Positions 1-5,899 of a DNA stretch of 6,202 nucleotides are shown one piece after another. Origin of the DNA: an uncultured Bacilli bacterium (GTDB lineage: Bacteria > Bacillota_I > Bacilli_A > RF39 > UBA660); NCBI GenBank assembly GCA_947628495.1, contig CANRAC010000059.1:1-6202 (forward strand). The letters run 5' to 3'. Made by a program: the position numbers and the translations under genes. The notes under the pieces were generated by a model. The model saw only the letters and a program-made list of their open reading frames with translations, made no database searches and was not told the DNA's origin. Position 1 is the stretch's first letter. Every line of letters starts with the position of its first letter.

Positions 1-2
1 TT

Positions 3-443
3 ATGAAAAATGCGGGCTTTACTTTTTTAAATAATTCTTATGAATTAGTTTATGATAATGGTAATGTTCCTATTGTTGTTAGTGGACTTCCCTCTTTATT
101 AAAAGATAGTCAAAATAATGAGACGGCTTTTGCTTATTTAAATGAACATCCGGAAGAAAATAATTATACTATTGCTTTAGTTCATGAAGCTGATAGTTAT
201 GAAGATTTTAAAGATTATAAAGTCAATTTAGTTTTAAGTGGTCACTCTTTAAGTGGGCAAATCCGTTTACCTTTTGTCGGAGCCATCCTAAGTAAAAAAG
301 GTAGTAAAAAATATTACGATAATTATTATGAACTTAAAAATACGGATATCTTTGTTTCTAGTGGTATTGGTACTACTAATTATAGTTTTCGTTGGTTTAA
401 CAAACCTTCTATTAATTTATATCGTTTGTATTCTCAAAAATAA
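3..443 (+). CDS. Metallophosphoesterase, calcineurin-like (C-terminal part, cut by window edge)
   Basis: This is the C-terminal half of a calcineurin-like phosphoesterase, probably of the YkuE/YaeI type, which hydrolyses phosphoester substrates using a two-metal centre. The visible 146 residues contain a strand-histidine motif (IALVHEAD, residues 57-64) and the late family signature LSGHSLSGQIRLPF (residues 78-91). They end with the usual GIGTTNYSFRW-like stretch (residues 121-131). Family members are normally around 270-290 residues, and the N-terminal DxH and GNxD metal motifs are absent. The ATG at base 3 is therefore most likely an internal methionine and the gene begins before the window. 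An oddity is that the usual GHxHGGQ motif reads GHSLSGQ, so the second histidine, normally a metal ligand, is leucine. The gene ends in TAA and runs straight into a terminator hairpin. It converges on the minus-strand genes and has no evident link to them. The family is well supported; the substrate is unknown. Confidence 0.85.
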   Translation: MKNAGFTFLNNSYELVYDNGNVPIVVSGLPSLLKDSQNNETAFAYLNEHPEENNYTIALVHEADSYEDFKDYKVNLVLSGHSLSGQIRLPFVGAILSKKGSKKYYDNYYELKNTDIFVSSGIGTTNYSFRWFNKPSINLYRLYSQK

Positions 444-472
444 AAGGAACGAGGCAAAAGTCTTGTTCCTTT
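443..472. terminator. Bidirectional terminator between convergent genes
   Basis: A 12-bp stem pairs 444-455 with 460-471 around an AAAA loop (456-459). It includes two G-T wobbles, and the 443/472 pair can extend it. On the plus strand it is followed by TTTATTTTA. Read on the minus strand it is followed by TTTATTTTTG. The stem fills the gap between the TAA stop of the phosphoesterase (441-443) and the TAA stop of the dehydrogenase (471-473), so one hairpin probably terminates transcripts from both sides. Confidence 0.85.
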
Positions 473-1547
473 ATTTTATATATTCATTAAGATCTTTAAG
501 AGGATATGTCGCTTCTTTTAGTTGAGATGTTGAGATAAAGCCTGCTTTAGCATTGATAACATCTGGTATACGATTAACAATGTTAGCACAGGTAAGTTCC
601 ACTGTTTGGGGACGATTTAAAATTAAGGTCGTATTAGGTTCCCCGATAATACTCCATTCATTTTTATCAAATTCATCTTTATTATAAACTTTACCAATAC
701 ACTCGGCTTCTATTTCAATATTTTCCTCTGTTTGGGCTGTTACAACGGCACTCATACCTGTCGCATCGCCTGCTTTAATAGTCATATTTAAAGTACTTGA
801 TGTTAAATCTTCTTTATCGGTTAAAGCTAGACACTTTTGCGTCATTGATGTTATATGTAGACCAAGTTTATCAGCAAGCCAACCGACTACATTCCACATA
901 TACGAAGGAATAAAGATTCCCTCTTCTATTTGTTTGGCTCTTTCTTCAGGAGTTATATTATCTACTGAAGCAACTTCCTTTTCAAACTCTTCTAAAGTTA
1001 AGCCTGCTCCATGGGCTTGGGCTAAAGCTATCCCATAATCTTCAACATTATAAGAAGAGCTACCTTTAATTTTAGTAATTTTATGCGAAGTTCCCGCCAT
1101 TAAAGCTACGAGATTACCCCAAGCAAAATCCTGATAGCCACTACCAACAATAGTACAGTTTGTAGTTTTAGCCAGCGCATCGATATCTTTAAATGCTGAT
1201 ATATTAGAATTACTAGCAAAAAAAGCTTCTTCACATGTGGTAATGGCATTAATTCCACATTTAGCACAAGTTAATAAAATATCCTTAACATCATTTAATA
1301 AACTCATGGTCGTAACAATAGCAATATCGGGTTTCGTAGTTTCTAACAAAGATTCTAAATTATCGACATTATCAATAATGATGCCCTTATCTTCCGTATC
1401 CATAATATTGGCAATGTCTTTACCAATTATATCTGGATTAATATCTACGGCTCCTACTATTTGAGCACCATGCTCATAAACATAGCGCATAGTATATTTA
1501 CTCATTTTGCCACAACCAATTTGAAATACTTTAATTTTTCTTTCCAT
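471..1547 (-). CDS. DapB-like / 2,4-diaminopentanoate dehydrogenase-like NAD(P)-dependent oxidoreductase
   Basis: This is a 358-residue cytoplasmic oxidoreductase of the dihydrodipicolinate reductase-like superfamily. It most resembles 2,4-diaminopentanoate dehydrogenase, the NAD(P)-dependent amine dehydrogenase of clostridial ornithine fermentation. It opens with a Rossmann dinucleotide-binding motif (IGCGKM, about residues 10-15). A following VGAVDINPDIIGKDI segment probably reads the nucleotide ribose. The C-terminal region carries NRIPDVINAKAG, which I recognise from the diaminopentanoate dehydrogenase branch. Its length also suits that branch and is well above the roughly 270 residues of true DapB. 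The frame is open from an ATG at 1562, but the start at 1547 is preferred because a perfect GGAGG (1556-1560) lies 8 bases before it. The 1562 start would place that GGAGG inside the coding region and has no site of its own. No ornithine-pathway partner genes (aminomutase, thiolase) are visible, so the substrate is unproven. It lies 39 bases beyond the T-run of the terminator that follows the activase gene. Confidence 0.85.
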   Translation of the reverse strand: MERKIKVFQIGCGKMSKYTMRYVYEHGAQIVGAVDINPDIIGKDIANIMDTEDKGIIIDNVDNLESLLETTKPDIAIVTTMSLLNDVKDILLTCAKCGINAITTCEEAFFASNSNISAFKDIDALAKTTNCTIVGSGYQDFAWGNLVALMAGTSHKITKIKGSSSYNVEDYGIALAQAHGAGLTLEEFEKEVASVDNITPEERAKQIEEGIFIPSYMWNVVGWLADKLGLHITSMTQKCLALTDKEDLTSSTLNMTIKAGDATGMSAVVTAQTEENIEIEAECIGKVYNKDEFDKNEWSIIGEPNTTLILNRPQTVELTCANIVNRIPDVINAKAGFISTSQLKEATYPLKDLNEYIK

Positions 1548-1555
1548 TTCTATAG

Positions 1556-1560
1556 CCTCC
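1556..1560 (-). promoter_or_regulatory. Ribosome binding site GGAGG that sets the dehydrogenase start
   Basis: A perfect GGAGG on the minus strand sits 8 bases upstream of the ATG at 1547. It overlaps the alternative ATG at 1562-1560, so it supports the shorter protein that begins MERKIKVFQ. Confidence 0.85.
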
Positions 1561-1586
1561 ATCTTTATTTTAGCATGGCCAAAAAG

Positions 1587-1633
1587 AAAAAAGATATGAA
1601 TAATTTAATCTTTACAATTAAATTGTCCATATC
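1587..1633 (-). terminator. Rho-independent terminator after the activase gene
   Basis: Read on the minus strand, a 17-position stem pairs 1633-1617 with 1609-1593 around a 7-base loop. It has one G-T wobble and one C-A mismatch. A T6-C-T5 run (1592-1581) follows directly. The stem begins 3 bases after the TAA stop of the activase (1637-1639), so it closes the three-gene cluster. It stands just before the dehydrogenase gene and leaves little room for a separate promoter, so partial readthrough is possible. Confidence 0.85.
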
Positions 1634-1636
1634 CCG

Positions 1637-2587
1637 TTAGATTTTCACACTTCCCGCTTCACAACGATTGCCCCAAGCGTCAATTAATTGATTATTTTTG
1701 CGAACACAAATAATTTCACAATTATTAGGACATTTATGACATTCTACCCCTTTTGTATCAAAATTAGTATCGGTTATATTAAAATCAAAGGCTATTTCTT
1801 TTTGAGAATTTTTAGCTAGAATGGCAACCCCTAAAGCTCCCATTAAATGGCCGTTTTCTGGAGCAATGACTTCACAACCTAATAAATCTTCAAAAGCTTT
1901 TTTCACACCAATATTTTTACTTACACCGCCTTGAAAGATTATAGGCGGTTTGATACTTTTACCTTTGCCGACATTATTAAGATAATTTACGGCGACACTT
2001 TTACAAAGACCGGCGATGATATCTTCTTTTTTATAACCCATTTGGGCTTTATGAACAAGATCTGATTCAGCAAATACTGTACAACGGGCGGCGATTTTAG
2101 TGGGATTTTTACTTTGCAAAGCAATTTTGCCAAAATCTTCAACTGCCACATTTAAACGTTTCGCCTGACTAGATAAAAAGGAACCCGTTCCCGCCGCACA
2201 CAAAGTATTCATCGCATAATCGACAACAATGCCATCTTCAATTAAAATAATTTTGGAATCTTGTCCGCCTATTTCTAAAATGGTTTTAATATTGGGGTAT
2301 AAAGAAGTAGTACCAATAGCATGGGCTGTTATTTCATTTTTAATAATACTGGCATTAAGAATTGTACCGATTAGACGACGAGCACTCCCCGTTGTTCCTA
2401 CGGCTACTATCCTATATTTATTGGCATCAAAATCTTTTTTTAAATTATTTAATAGTCTTTTAACAGCTTCAATGGGATTGCCTTCCGTCCACAAATAGCA
2501 ACTATATAAAATGTTATTATCTTGGTCTATAATAACTCCTTTAGTTGAGATAGAACCAATATCTATTCCTAAAAAGCATTTAATCAT
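1637..2587 (-). CDS. Acyl-CoA dehydratase activase-type ASKHA ATPase (BcrAD/BadFG, HgdC-like) with Cys-rich tail
   Basis: Proteins of this family bind a [4Fe-4S] cluster between two identical subunits. They use ATP hydrolysis to inject a low-potential electron into a partner iron-sulfur enzyme. The 316 residues show the ASKHA nucleotide-binding motifs: GIDIGSISTKG (7-17), GGQDSK (107-112) and GGVSKNIG (220-227). The two cluster-ligand cysteines are C130 in CAAGTGSF and C169 in ARCTVFAESD. The core matches HgdC of glutamate fermentation (about 260 residues). Beyond it is a tail with five more cysteines, C283, C286, C290, C294 and C309 (CxxCxxxCxxxC, then GNRC), which might bind a second cluster or zinc. 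Such a tail is, from memory, usual in the long activase-DUF2229 fusion proteins. The ATG overlaps the end of the preceding gene by 8 bp and has an AAAGGA site inside that gene, which suggests coupled translation. It is the last gene of its cluster. The activase role is secure; the substrate of its partner is not. Confidence 0.92.
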   Translation of the reverse strand: MIKCFLGIDIGSISTKGVIIDQDNNILYSCYLWTEGNPIEAVKRLLNNLKKDFDANKYRIVAVGTTGSARRLIGTILNASIIKNEITAHAIGTTSLYPNIKTILEIGGQDSKIILIEDGIVVDYAMNTLCAAGTGSFLSSQAKRLNVAVEDFGKIALQSKNPTKIAARCTVFAESDLVHKAQMGYKKEDIIAGLCKSVAVNYLNNVGKGKSIKPPIIFQGGVSKNIGVKKAFEDLLGCEVIAPENGHLMGALGVAILAKNSQKEIAFDFNITDTNFDTKGVECHKCPNNCEIICVRKNNQLIDAWGNRCEAGSVKI

Positions 2588-3653
2588 TTTTTCGCTTCCT
2601 TTCTTTTAACATATCTACTAAAGCCTCCAGGCGAGTCTTAATACCTTCGTCCGAGGTTTGAGAATCAAAAGAAAAATAAATAATGGGCATATTGTAATCT
2701 TTACAAATTTTATTAATAATGGGCATTGCTCCTATTTCCGGTGTACAGCCAAAAGGTTTTATATGAATAATGCCATCAAAGCCATGATTAATTAAATATT
2801 TACATCTGGCGACATTATCTAGACCATCAGCTCCTAAATTATATTTAGCATATTGTTTAACATCTTTAAGCATCTTTTTAGTTACTAATTTCTTTTTTAC
2901 TAAAAGATAAGTAAGATTAGTAAAACGTTTGACCTCAATATTAAATTTAGCTAACTCTTCTTCAATAAAGTAAGAAGAAAATTGTTCCATAGAAGTATAT
3001 AACTCCCCAATAATTCCTATTTTTAAAGGATTAGATGGTTTATTTAAAGGCAGTTTTTTAAATCGGCGTTTATATTTAAAATATCTTAAGGTCAAAGAAA
3101 TCAAACCATGATTAGTTTTAAAATCTTGCAACATTTGCTTTTCTAAATTTTTGAAACTCCCCTTATCTTGTTCAAAGCCAATATTAAGACGAATAAAGTT
3201 TTCTATTTTATCAATATAATAAATCATTAACATACTTACGAGTAAATAATAAAAGTATTTAAAAAAGTTTAAATGCGGAGTTAATTTTTTTAAAGCTCTA
3301 TAAATTGTTAAAATATTAACTTTGCCATTATTCATTAAAGATAAAAATTCAAAATTATACCCTAAATCTTTTAATATTTGTTCTTGCACTTCGCCATAAC
3401 AACCATAACGACAACCACCACCCGCCTGGGCTAAGATGGTAGCCTTTTGGCCTAAAGCTTCAATAAAATTGCCTAAGTTGTATTTAAAAGGTAAACAGAC
3501 AAAATCGGGACTATATTTACTACCAATTTCAATCGTCTTTTTTGTTATGGCAGGAGCTATTAAAACTTGACAATCGGTCGTATGCTTAAAAAAATAAGAG
3601 AAAGGCACCGCATAATTACCTAAATGGGGAAAACTAATTATAGGTTTTGACAT
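2580..3653 (-). CDS. 2-hydroxyacyl-CoA dehydratase-like Fe-S subunit (HgdB/DUF2229 superfamily)
   Basis: This 357-residue protein is probably an iron-sulfur component that receives electrons from the neighbouring activase. The cysteines most likely to bind a cluster are C53 in DFVCLPFKY, C81 and C85 in GGGCRYGCYGE, and C303 in KPFGCTPEIGAMPI, which resembles the CGPD-type motif of the family. The end of the protein (residues 330-348, with SDEG and TRLEALVDML) matches the end of the upstream gene product (SDTG, TRLESFIDII). Residues 39-60 likewise match that protein's residues 38-60, so the two appear to be diverged paralogues. A hydrophobic stretch at 128-148 falls where the family has a helix and is not convincing as a membrane anchor. 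The gene overlaps the gene before it by 20 bp and the activase by 8 bp, and its ribosome site (AAGGA, 9 bases before the ATG) lies within the preceding gene. No CoA-transferase is nearby, so a CoA-ester substrate should not be assumed. Confidence 0.85.
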   Translation of the reverse strand: MSKPIISFPHLGNYAVPFSYFFKHTTDCQVLIAPAITKKTIEIGSKYSPDFVCLPFKYNLGNFIEALGQKATILAQAGGGCRYGCYGEVQEQILKDLGYNFEFLSLMNNGKVNILTIYRALKKLTPHLNFFKYFYYLLVSMLMIYYIDKIENFIRLNIGFEQDKGSFKNLEKQMLQDFKTNHGLISLTLRYFKYKRRFKKLPLNKPSNPLKIGIIGELYTSMEQFSSYFIEEELAKFNIEVKRFTNLTYLLVKKKLVTKKMLKDVKQYAKYNLGADGLDNVARCKYLINHGFDGIIHIKPFGCTPEIGAMPIINKICKDYNMPIIYFSFDSQTSDEGIKTRLEALVDMLKERKRKND

Positions 3654-4569
3654 GATTATTATTCCTTTCCTTTTGAATTCTAATAATATCGATAAAACTT
3701 TCTAAACGGGTAATAAGTCCTGTATCAGAAGAATTATTATCAATAGTAATATAAGAGATAGGAATATTTTTAACTCTTCTGATGATTAGTTCATTAGCTA
3801 AAGAATCAGGACCACAAGGAAAAGTTGATACTAAAATAATACCATCAACATAATCTTTATAATGTTTAATAAATGTCATTAATTCTTTATTATAGGTCCA
3901 ATATAAAGTATTAGATATGCCTGTGCAATCTATTTTCGTTTGATTATCATATATATCAGATAATAAAACTGTAACATCTTCTTTTTCTAAATATTTAATA
4001 ATTGGTTTACCAACAAATTCATCATGTAAATTATAAGGGTGAGCAACAACCATAATTTTTAATTTAGCACTTTTAATTTTATGCATAAGCATTTCTTTTT
4101 TATTTAAAAAAGCTGCTTTCTCTTGAGATTTAGCAGATTCATAGGCTCTTAAAATTTCTAAATAGGAAAATCCTAATTCTTTACCAATTTTAATAAATCC
4201 GTCTATTTCTTCTTCATTATTTTCTACATCTAAATTAAAATTCAAAATTTTTAATTCGGGAAAACAATTTCTAACTAAATCATAAATAACTAAAAAATTA
4301 GTACATACTTTTTCATTTTCTTTAACACAAGCAAAGCGTGGGATAAAAATGTAATCACATTTATCTTTTAAATAATCTACATGACCCATAAATATTTTTA
4401 ATGATAAACAAGCTTCATCGATAATATACTGATTGCCTTTATCAATTATTTCTTTGTTAGTCTTAGGGCTTAGAACAACATCAAGATTTAAATTCTGAAA
4501 AAATTTCGTCCATAAAGTTTGATATTTATAGTATAAAAGCGCTCTTGGAATTCCTATTTTTATTTTCAA
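3634..4569 (-). CDS. DUF2229-type acyl-CoA dehydratase activase-related protein (TTG start)
   Basis: This 311-residue protein begins MKIKIGIPRALLYYKYQTLW, the typical opening of DUF2229 domains, which elsewhere occur fused behind an activase domain in proteins of about 1,400 residues. Likely cluster-binding cysteines are C54 (DEACLSLKIFMGH), C81 (IPRFACV) and C252 (FPCGPDSLANELI). C71, C89, C102 and C215 are also present. The protein ends with a SDTG...TRLESFIDII segment shared with the next gene product. The start is a TTG: an in-frame TGA lies three codons upstream (4576-4578), and the next in-frame ATG is residue 61, past the conserved opening. A GGGGAG site (4580-4585) lies 10 bases before the TTG. 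The stop is TAG and overlaps the next gene by 20 bp. It is the first gene of the three-gene cluster and directly follows a terminator. Family assignment is firm; biochemical role is inferred. Confidence 0.88.
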   Translation of the reverse strand: MKIKIGIPRALLYYKYQTLWTKFFQNLNLDVVLSPKTNKEIIDKGNQYIIDEACLSLKIFMGHVDYLKDKCDYIFIPRFACVKENEKVCTNFLVIYDLVRNCFPELKILNFNLDVENNEEEIDGFIKIGKELGFSYLEILRAYESAKSQEKAAFLNKKEMLMHKIKSAKLKIMVVAHPYNLHDEFVGKPIIKYLEKEDVTVLLSDIYDNQTKIDCTGISNTLYWTYNKELMTFIKHYKDYVDGIILVSTFPCGPDSLANELIIRRVKNIPISYITIDNNSSDTGLITRLESFIDIIRIQKERNNNHVKTYN

Positions 4570-4579
4570 TCCAATTCAT

Positions 4580-4585
4580 CTCCCC
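4580..4585 (-). promoter_or_regulatory. Ribosome binding site GGGGAG for the TTG start
   Basis: GGGGAG on the minus strand lies 10 bases before the TTG at 4569-4567. A nearer ATG (4579-4577) begins immediately after the site, too close for normal initiation, and is in another frame. The site therefore supports the TTG start. Confidence 0.6.
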
Positions 4586-4592
4586 TATTTAA

Positions 4593-4623
4593 ACTATATT
4601 TAAAAATCCCTTTTTTAGCGCAA
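4593..4623 (-). promoter_or_regulatory. Candidate promoter for the three-gene cluster (weak)
   Basis: On the minus strand a TATAGT (4598-4593) resembles a -10 box. TTGCGC (4623-4618) is a poor -35 match with a long 19-base spacer, and it overlaps the T-run of the preceding terminator. The implied transcript start near 4586 would leave almost no leader ahead of the ribosome site at 4585. The promoter is proposed only because a strong terminator separates this cluster from the genes before it. Confidence 0.25.
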
Positions 4624-4650
4624 AAAAATAAGACGAAAATTGTCTTATTT
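4622..4650 (-). terminator. Rho-independent terminator after the PLP lyase gene
   Basis: On the minus strand a 9-bp perfect stem pairs 4650-4642 with 4634-4626 around a 7-base loop. The T-run at 4628-4622 merges with the foot of the stem and is followed by GCGC. The stem begins 4 bases after the lyase stop codon (TAA, 4655-4657), so it closes the reductase-lyase unit. Confidence 0.8.
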
Positions 4651-4654
4651 CATT

Positions 4655-5899
4655 TTATCTATCTTTGTAAATATTAGAGACTGCATTTAGAACGGCAATC
4701 TTACCATAATCATAAGTAATTGCTCCTTGTTGATAAGCAATATATGGTTTTCTTAAAGGCCCATCACAAGATATTTCAATAGAAGATCCCTGAATAAAGG
4801 AACCAGAAGCCATAATAATATCATCACTATAACCCGGCATTGGACTACCCACTGGTAATGTGTGAGCATCAATGGCTGAAGCAGCTTGAATGCCTTGCGT
4901 GTATTTAATCAGTTTATCCTCATCATTAAAAATAATATTTTGAACAATATCAGCTCGCTTATCATTATATTTAGGTTCGACATTATAGCCTAATTTTTCT
5001 AAAAGCAAGGAAGTAAAAATAGCCGTTTTTAAACTACTGGCGACTACACTAGGAGCCATATATAAGCCTTGTAAGAATTGTTTATTAACTCCCAAAGAAG
5101 GCCCCACCTCGCGCCCTTCTTTCGGCAAAGTTAATCTTTCAGCTACTAGTTCTATCAAATCTTTTCTTCCGGCCACATACGCGCCATTAGGAGCAATACT
5201 TCCTCCTAAATTTTTAATTAAAGAGCCTACGATAACATCAGCACCTACTTCAATAGGGGTTTTAGTTTCCACAAATTCACAATAACAATTATCCACCATA
5301 ATAATAACTTCGGAATTTATTTGGCGAATTAATTTAATTACTTTTTCAACTTTATCGATAGTTAAACTTTGGCGGGTTGAATACCCTTTTGATCTTTGAA
5401 TGTGAATTAACTTAACCTTATTTTTCTTTAAATATTCAGTGATTTCTGAATAATTAAAATCATCATCTTTTAAATCAATTTGAGCGTAATTGATTTGAAA
5501 GGATTTCAAAGAACTTGCGTTAGGTTTAATTCCAATAACTTCATGTAAAGTATCATAAGGTTCTCCACTGATACTAAGCATCGTATCCCCTGGACGAAGT
5601 AAAGCAAAAAAAGTTACATTTAAAGCATGCGAACCTGATATAAATTGATTACGCACTAAAGCATCTTCGCTTCCTAAAACCTCAGCAAAAACTTGTTCAA
5701 TAGTATCACGGCCTAAATCCGCATAACCATATCCTGTAGTTTCTTGAAAATGATTTTCACTTATTTTATATTTATGAAACGCATTTAAAACTTTTAAGCT
5801 ATTATTATAAGCCGCATTATCAATACTCATAAATATATCTTTTAATTCTGTTTCACACTCATTTGCAACTTTTAATACTTCAGGATTTATTTTAATCAT
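4655..5899 (-). CDS. Methionine gamma-lyase family PLP enzyme ('aluminum resistance' protein, YnbB-like)
   Basis: This 414-residue protein is a fold-type I pyridoxal-phosphate enzyme of the Met_gamma_lyase/'aluminum resistance' family (Bacillus YnbB-like), probably acting as a carbon-sulfur lyase on cysteine- or methionine-type substrates in the cytoplasm. Visible landmarks are GYGYADLGRD (56-65), the cofactor-phosphate loop SGSHAL (88-93), the aspartate expected to hold the pyridine nitrogen at D203 in VDNCYCEF, and the Schiff-base lysine K229 in SLIKNLGGSIAPNGAY. A family-typical GREVGPSLG segment follows at 262-270. The length is full for the family. The ATG overlaps the TGA of the upstream reductase (ATGA), and GGAGG (5906-5910) lies 6 bases before it, so the two genes are probably translated together. 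A terminator follows closely. The family name is firm. The true substrate is not known, and the aluminium-resistance label is historical rather than shown here. Confidence 0.92.
   Translation of the reverse strand: MIKINPEVLKVANECETELKDIFMSIDNAAYNNSLKVLNAFHKYKISENHFQETTGYGYADLGRDTIEQVFAEVLGSEDALVRNQFISGSHALNVTFFALLRPGDTMLSISGEPYDTLHEVIGIKPNASSLKSFQINYAQIDLKDDDFNYSEITEYLKKNKVKLIHIQRSKGYSTRQSLTIDKVEKVIKLIRQINSEVIIMVDNCYCEFVETKTPIEVGADVIVGSLIKNLGGSIAPNGAYVAGRKDLIELVAERLTLPKEGREVGPSLGVNKQFLQGLYMAPSVVASSLKTAIFTSLLLEKLGYNVEPKYNDKRADIVQNIIFNDEDKLIKYTQGIQAASAIDAHTLPVGSPMPGYSDDIIMASGSFIQGSSIEISCDGPLRKPYIAYQQGAITYDYGKIAVLNAVSNIYKDR

Noticed and set aside
1237..1464. Plus-strand open frame of 75 codons
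   Set aside because: It lies wholly opposite the dehydrogenase, has no convincing ribosome site and resembles no known protein. The same reasoning removes the plus-strand frames at 328-525 and 2229-2498.
471..1562. Longer form of the dehydrogenase starting at the ATG at 1562
   Set aside because: The GGAGG at 1556-1560 would lie inside the coding region, and the 1562 ATG has no ribosome site of its own. The ATG at 1547 is ideally spaced and begins just before the Rossmann motif.
1567..1572. TAAAAT as a -10 box for the dehydrogenase gene
   Set aside because: No acceptable -35 lies at the right distance, and the implied start would coincide with the ribosome site.
3210..3272. Possible membrane helix at residues 128-148 of the HgdB-like protein
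   Set aside because: The stretch is hydrophobic but contains lysine and many tyrosines, and falls where soluble family members have a helix followed by an Ile-Asp-x-Ile and Arg segment. There is no signal peptide or other membrane segment.
4526..4579. 17-residue mini-ORF starting ATG at 4579, overlapping the TTG start in another frame
   Set aside because: Its ATG directly abuts GGGGAG, leaving no initiation spacing. It ends after 17 codons within the larger gene and the peptide shows no recognisable feature.
4588..4604. TTTAAA-ctata-TTTAAA repeat as an operator
   Set aside because: TTTAAA is self-complementary and common in DNA this AT-rich. Two copies five bases apart are not enough to claim a regulator site.
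5896..5898. Mycoplasma-type code with TGA as tryptophan
   Set aside because: The reductase ends with the normal family ending IDGGQA at this TGA, all visible tryptophans use TGG, and no other frame needs TGA readthrough.
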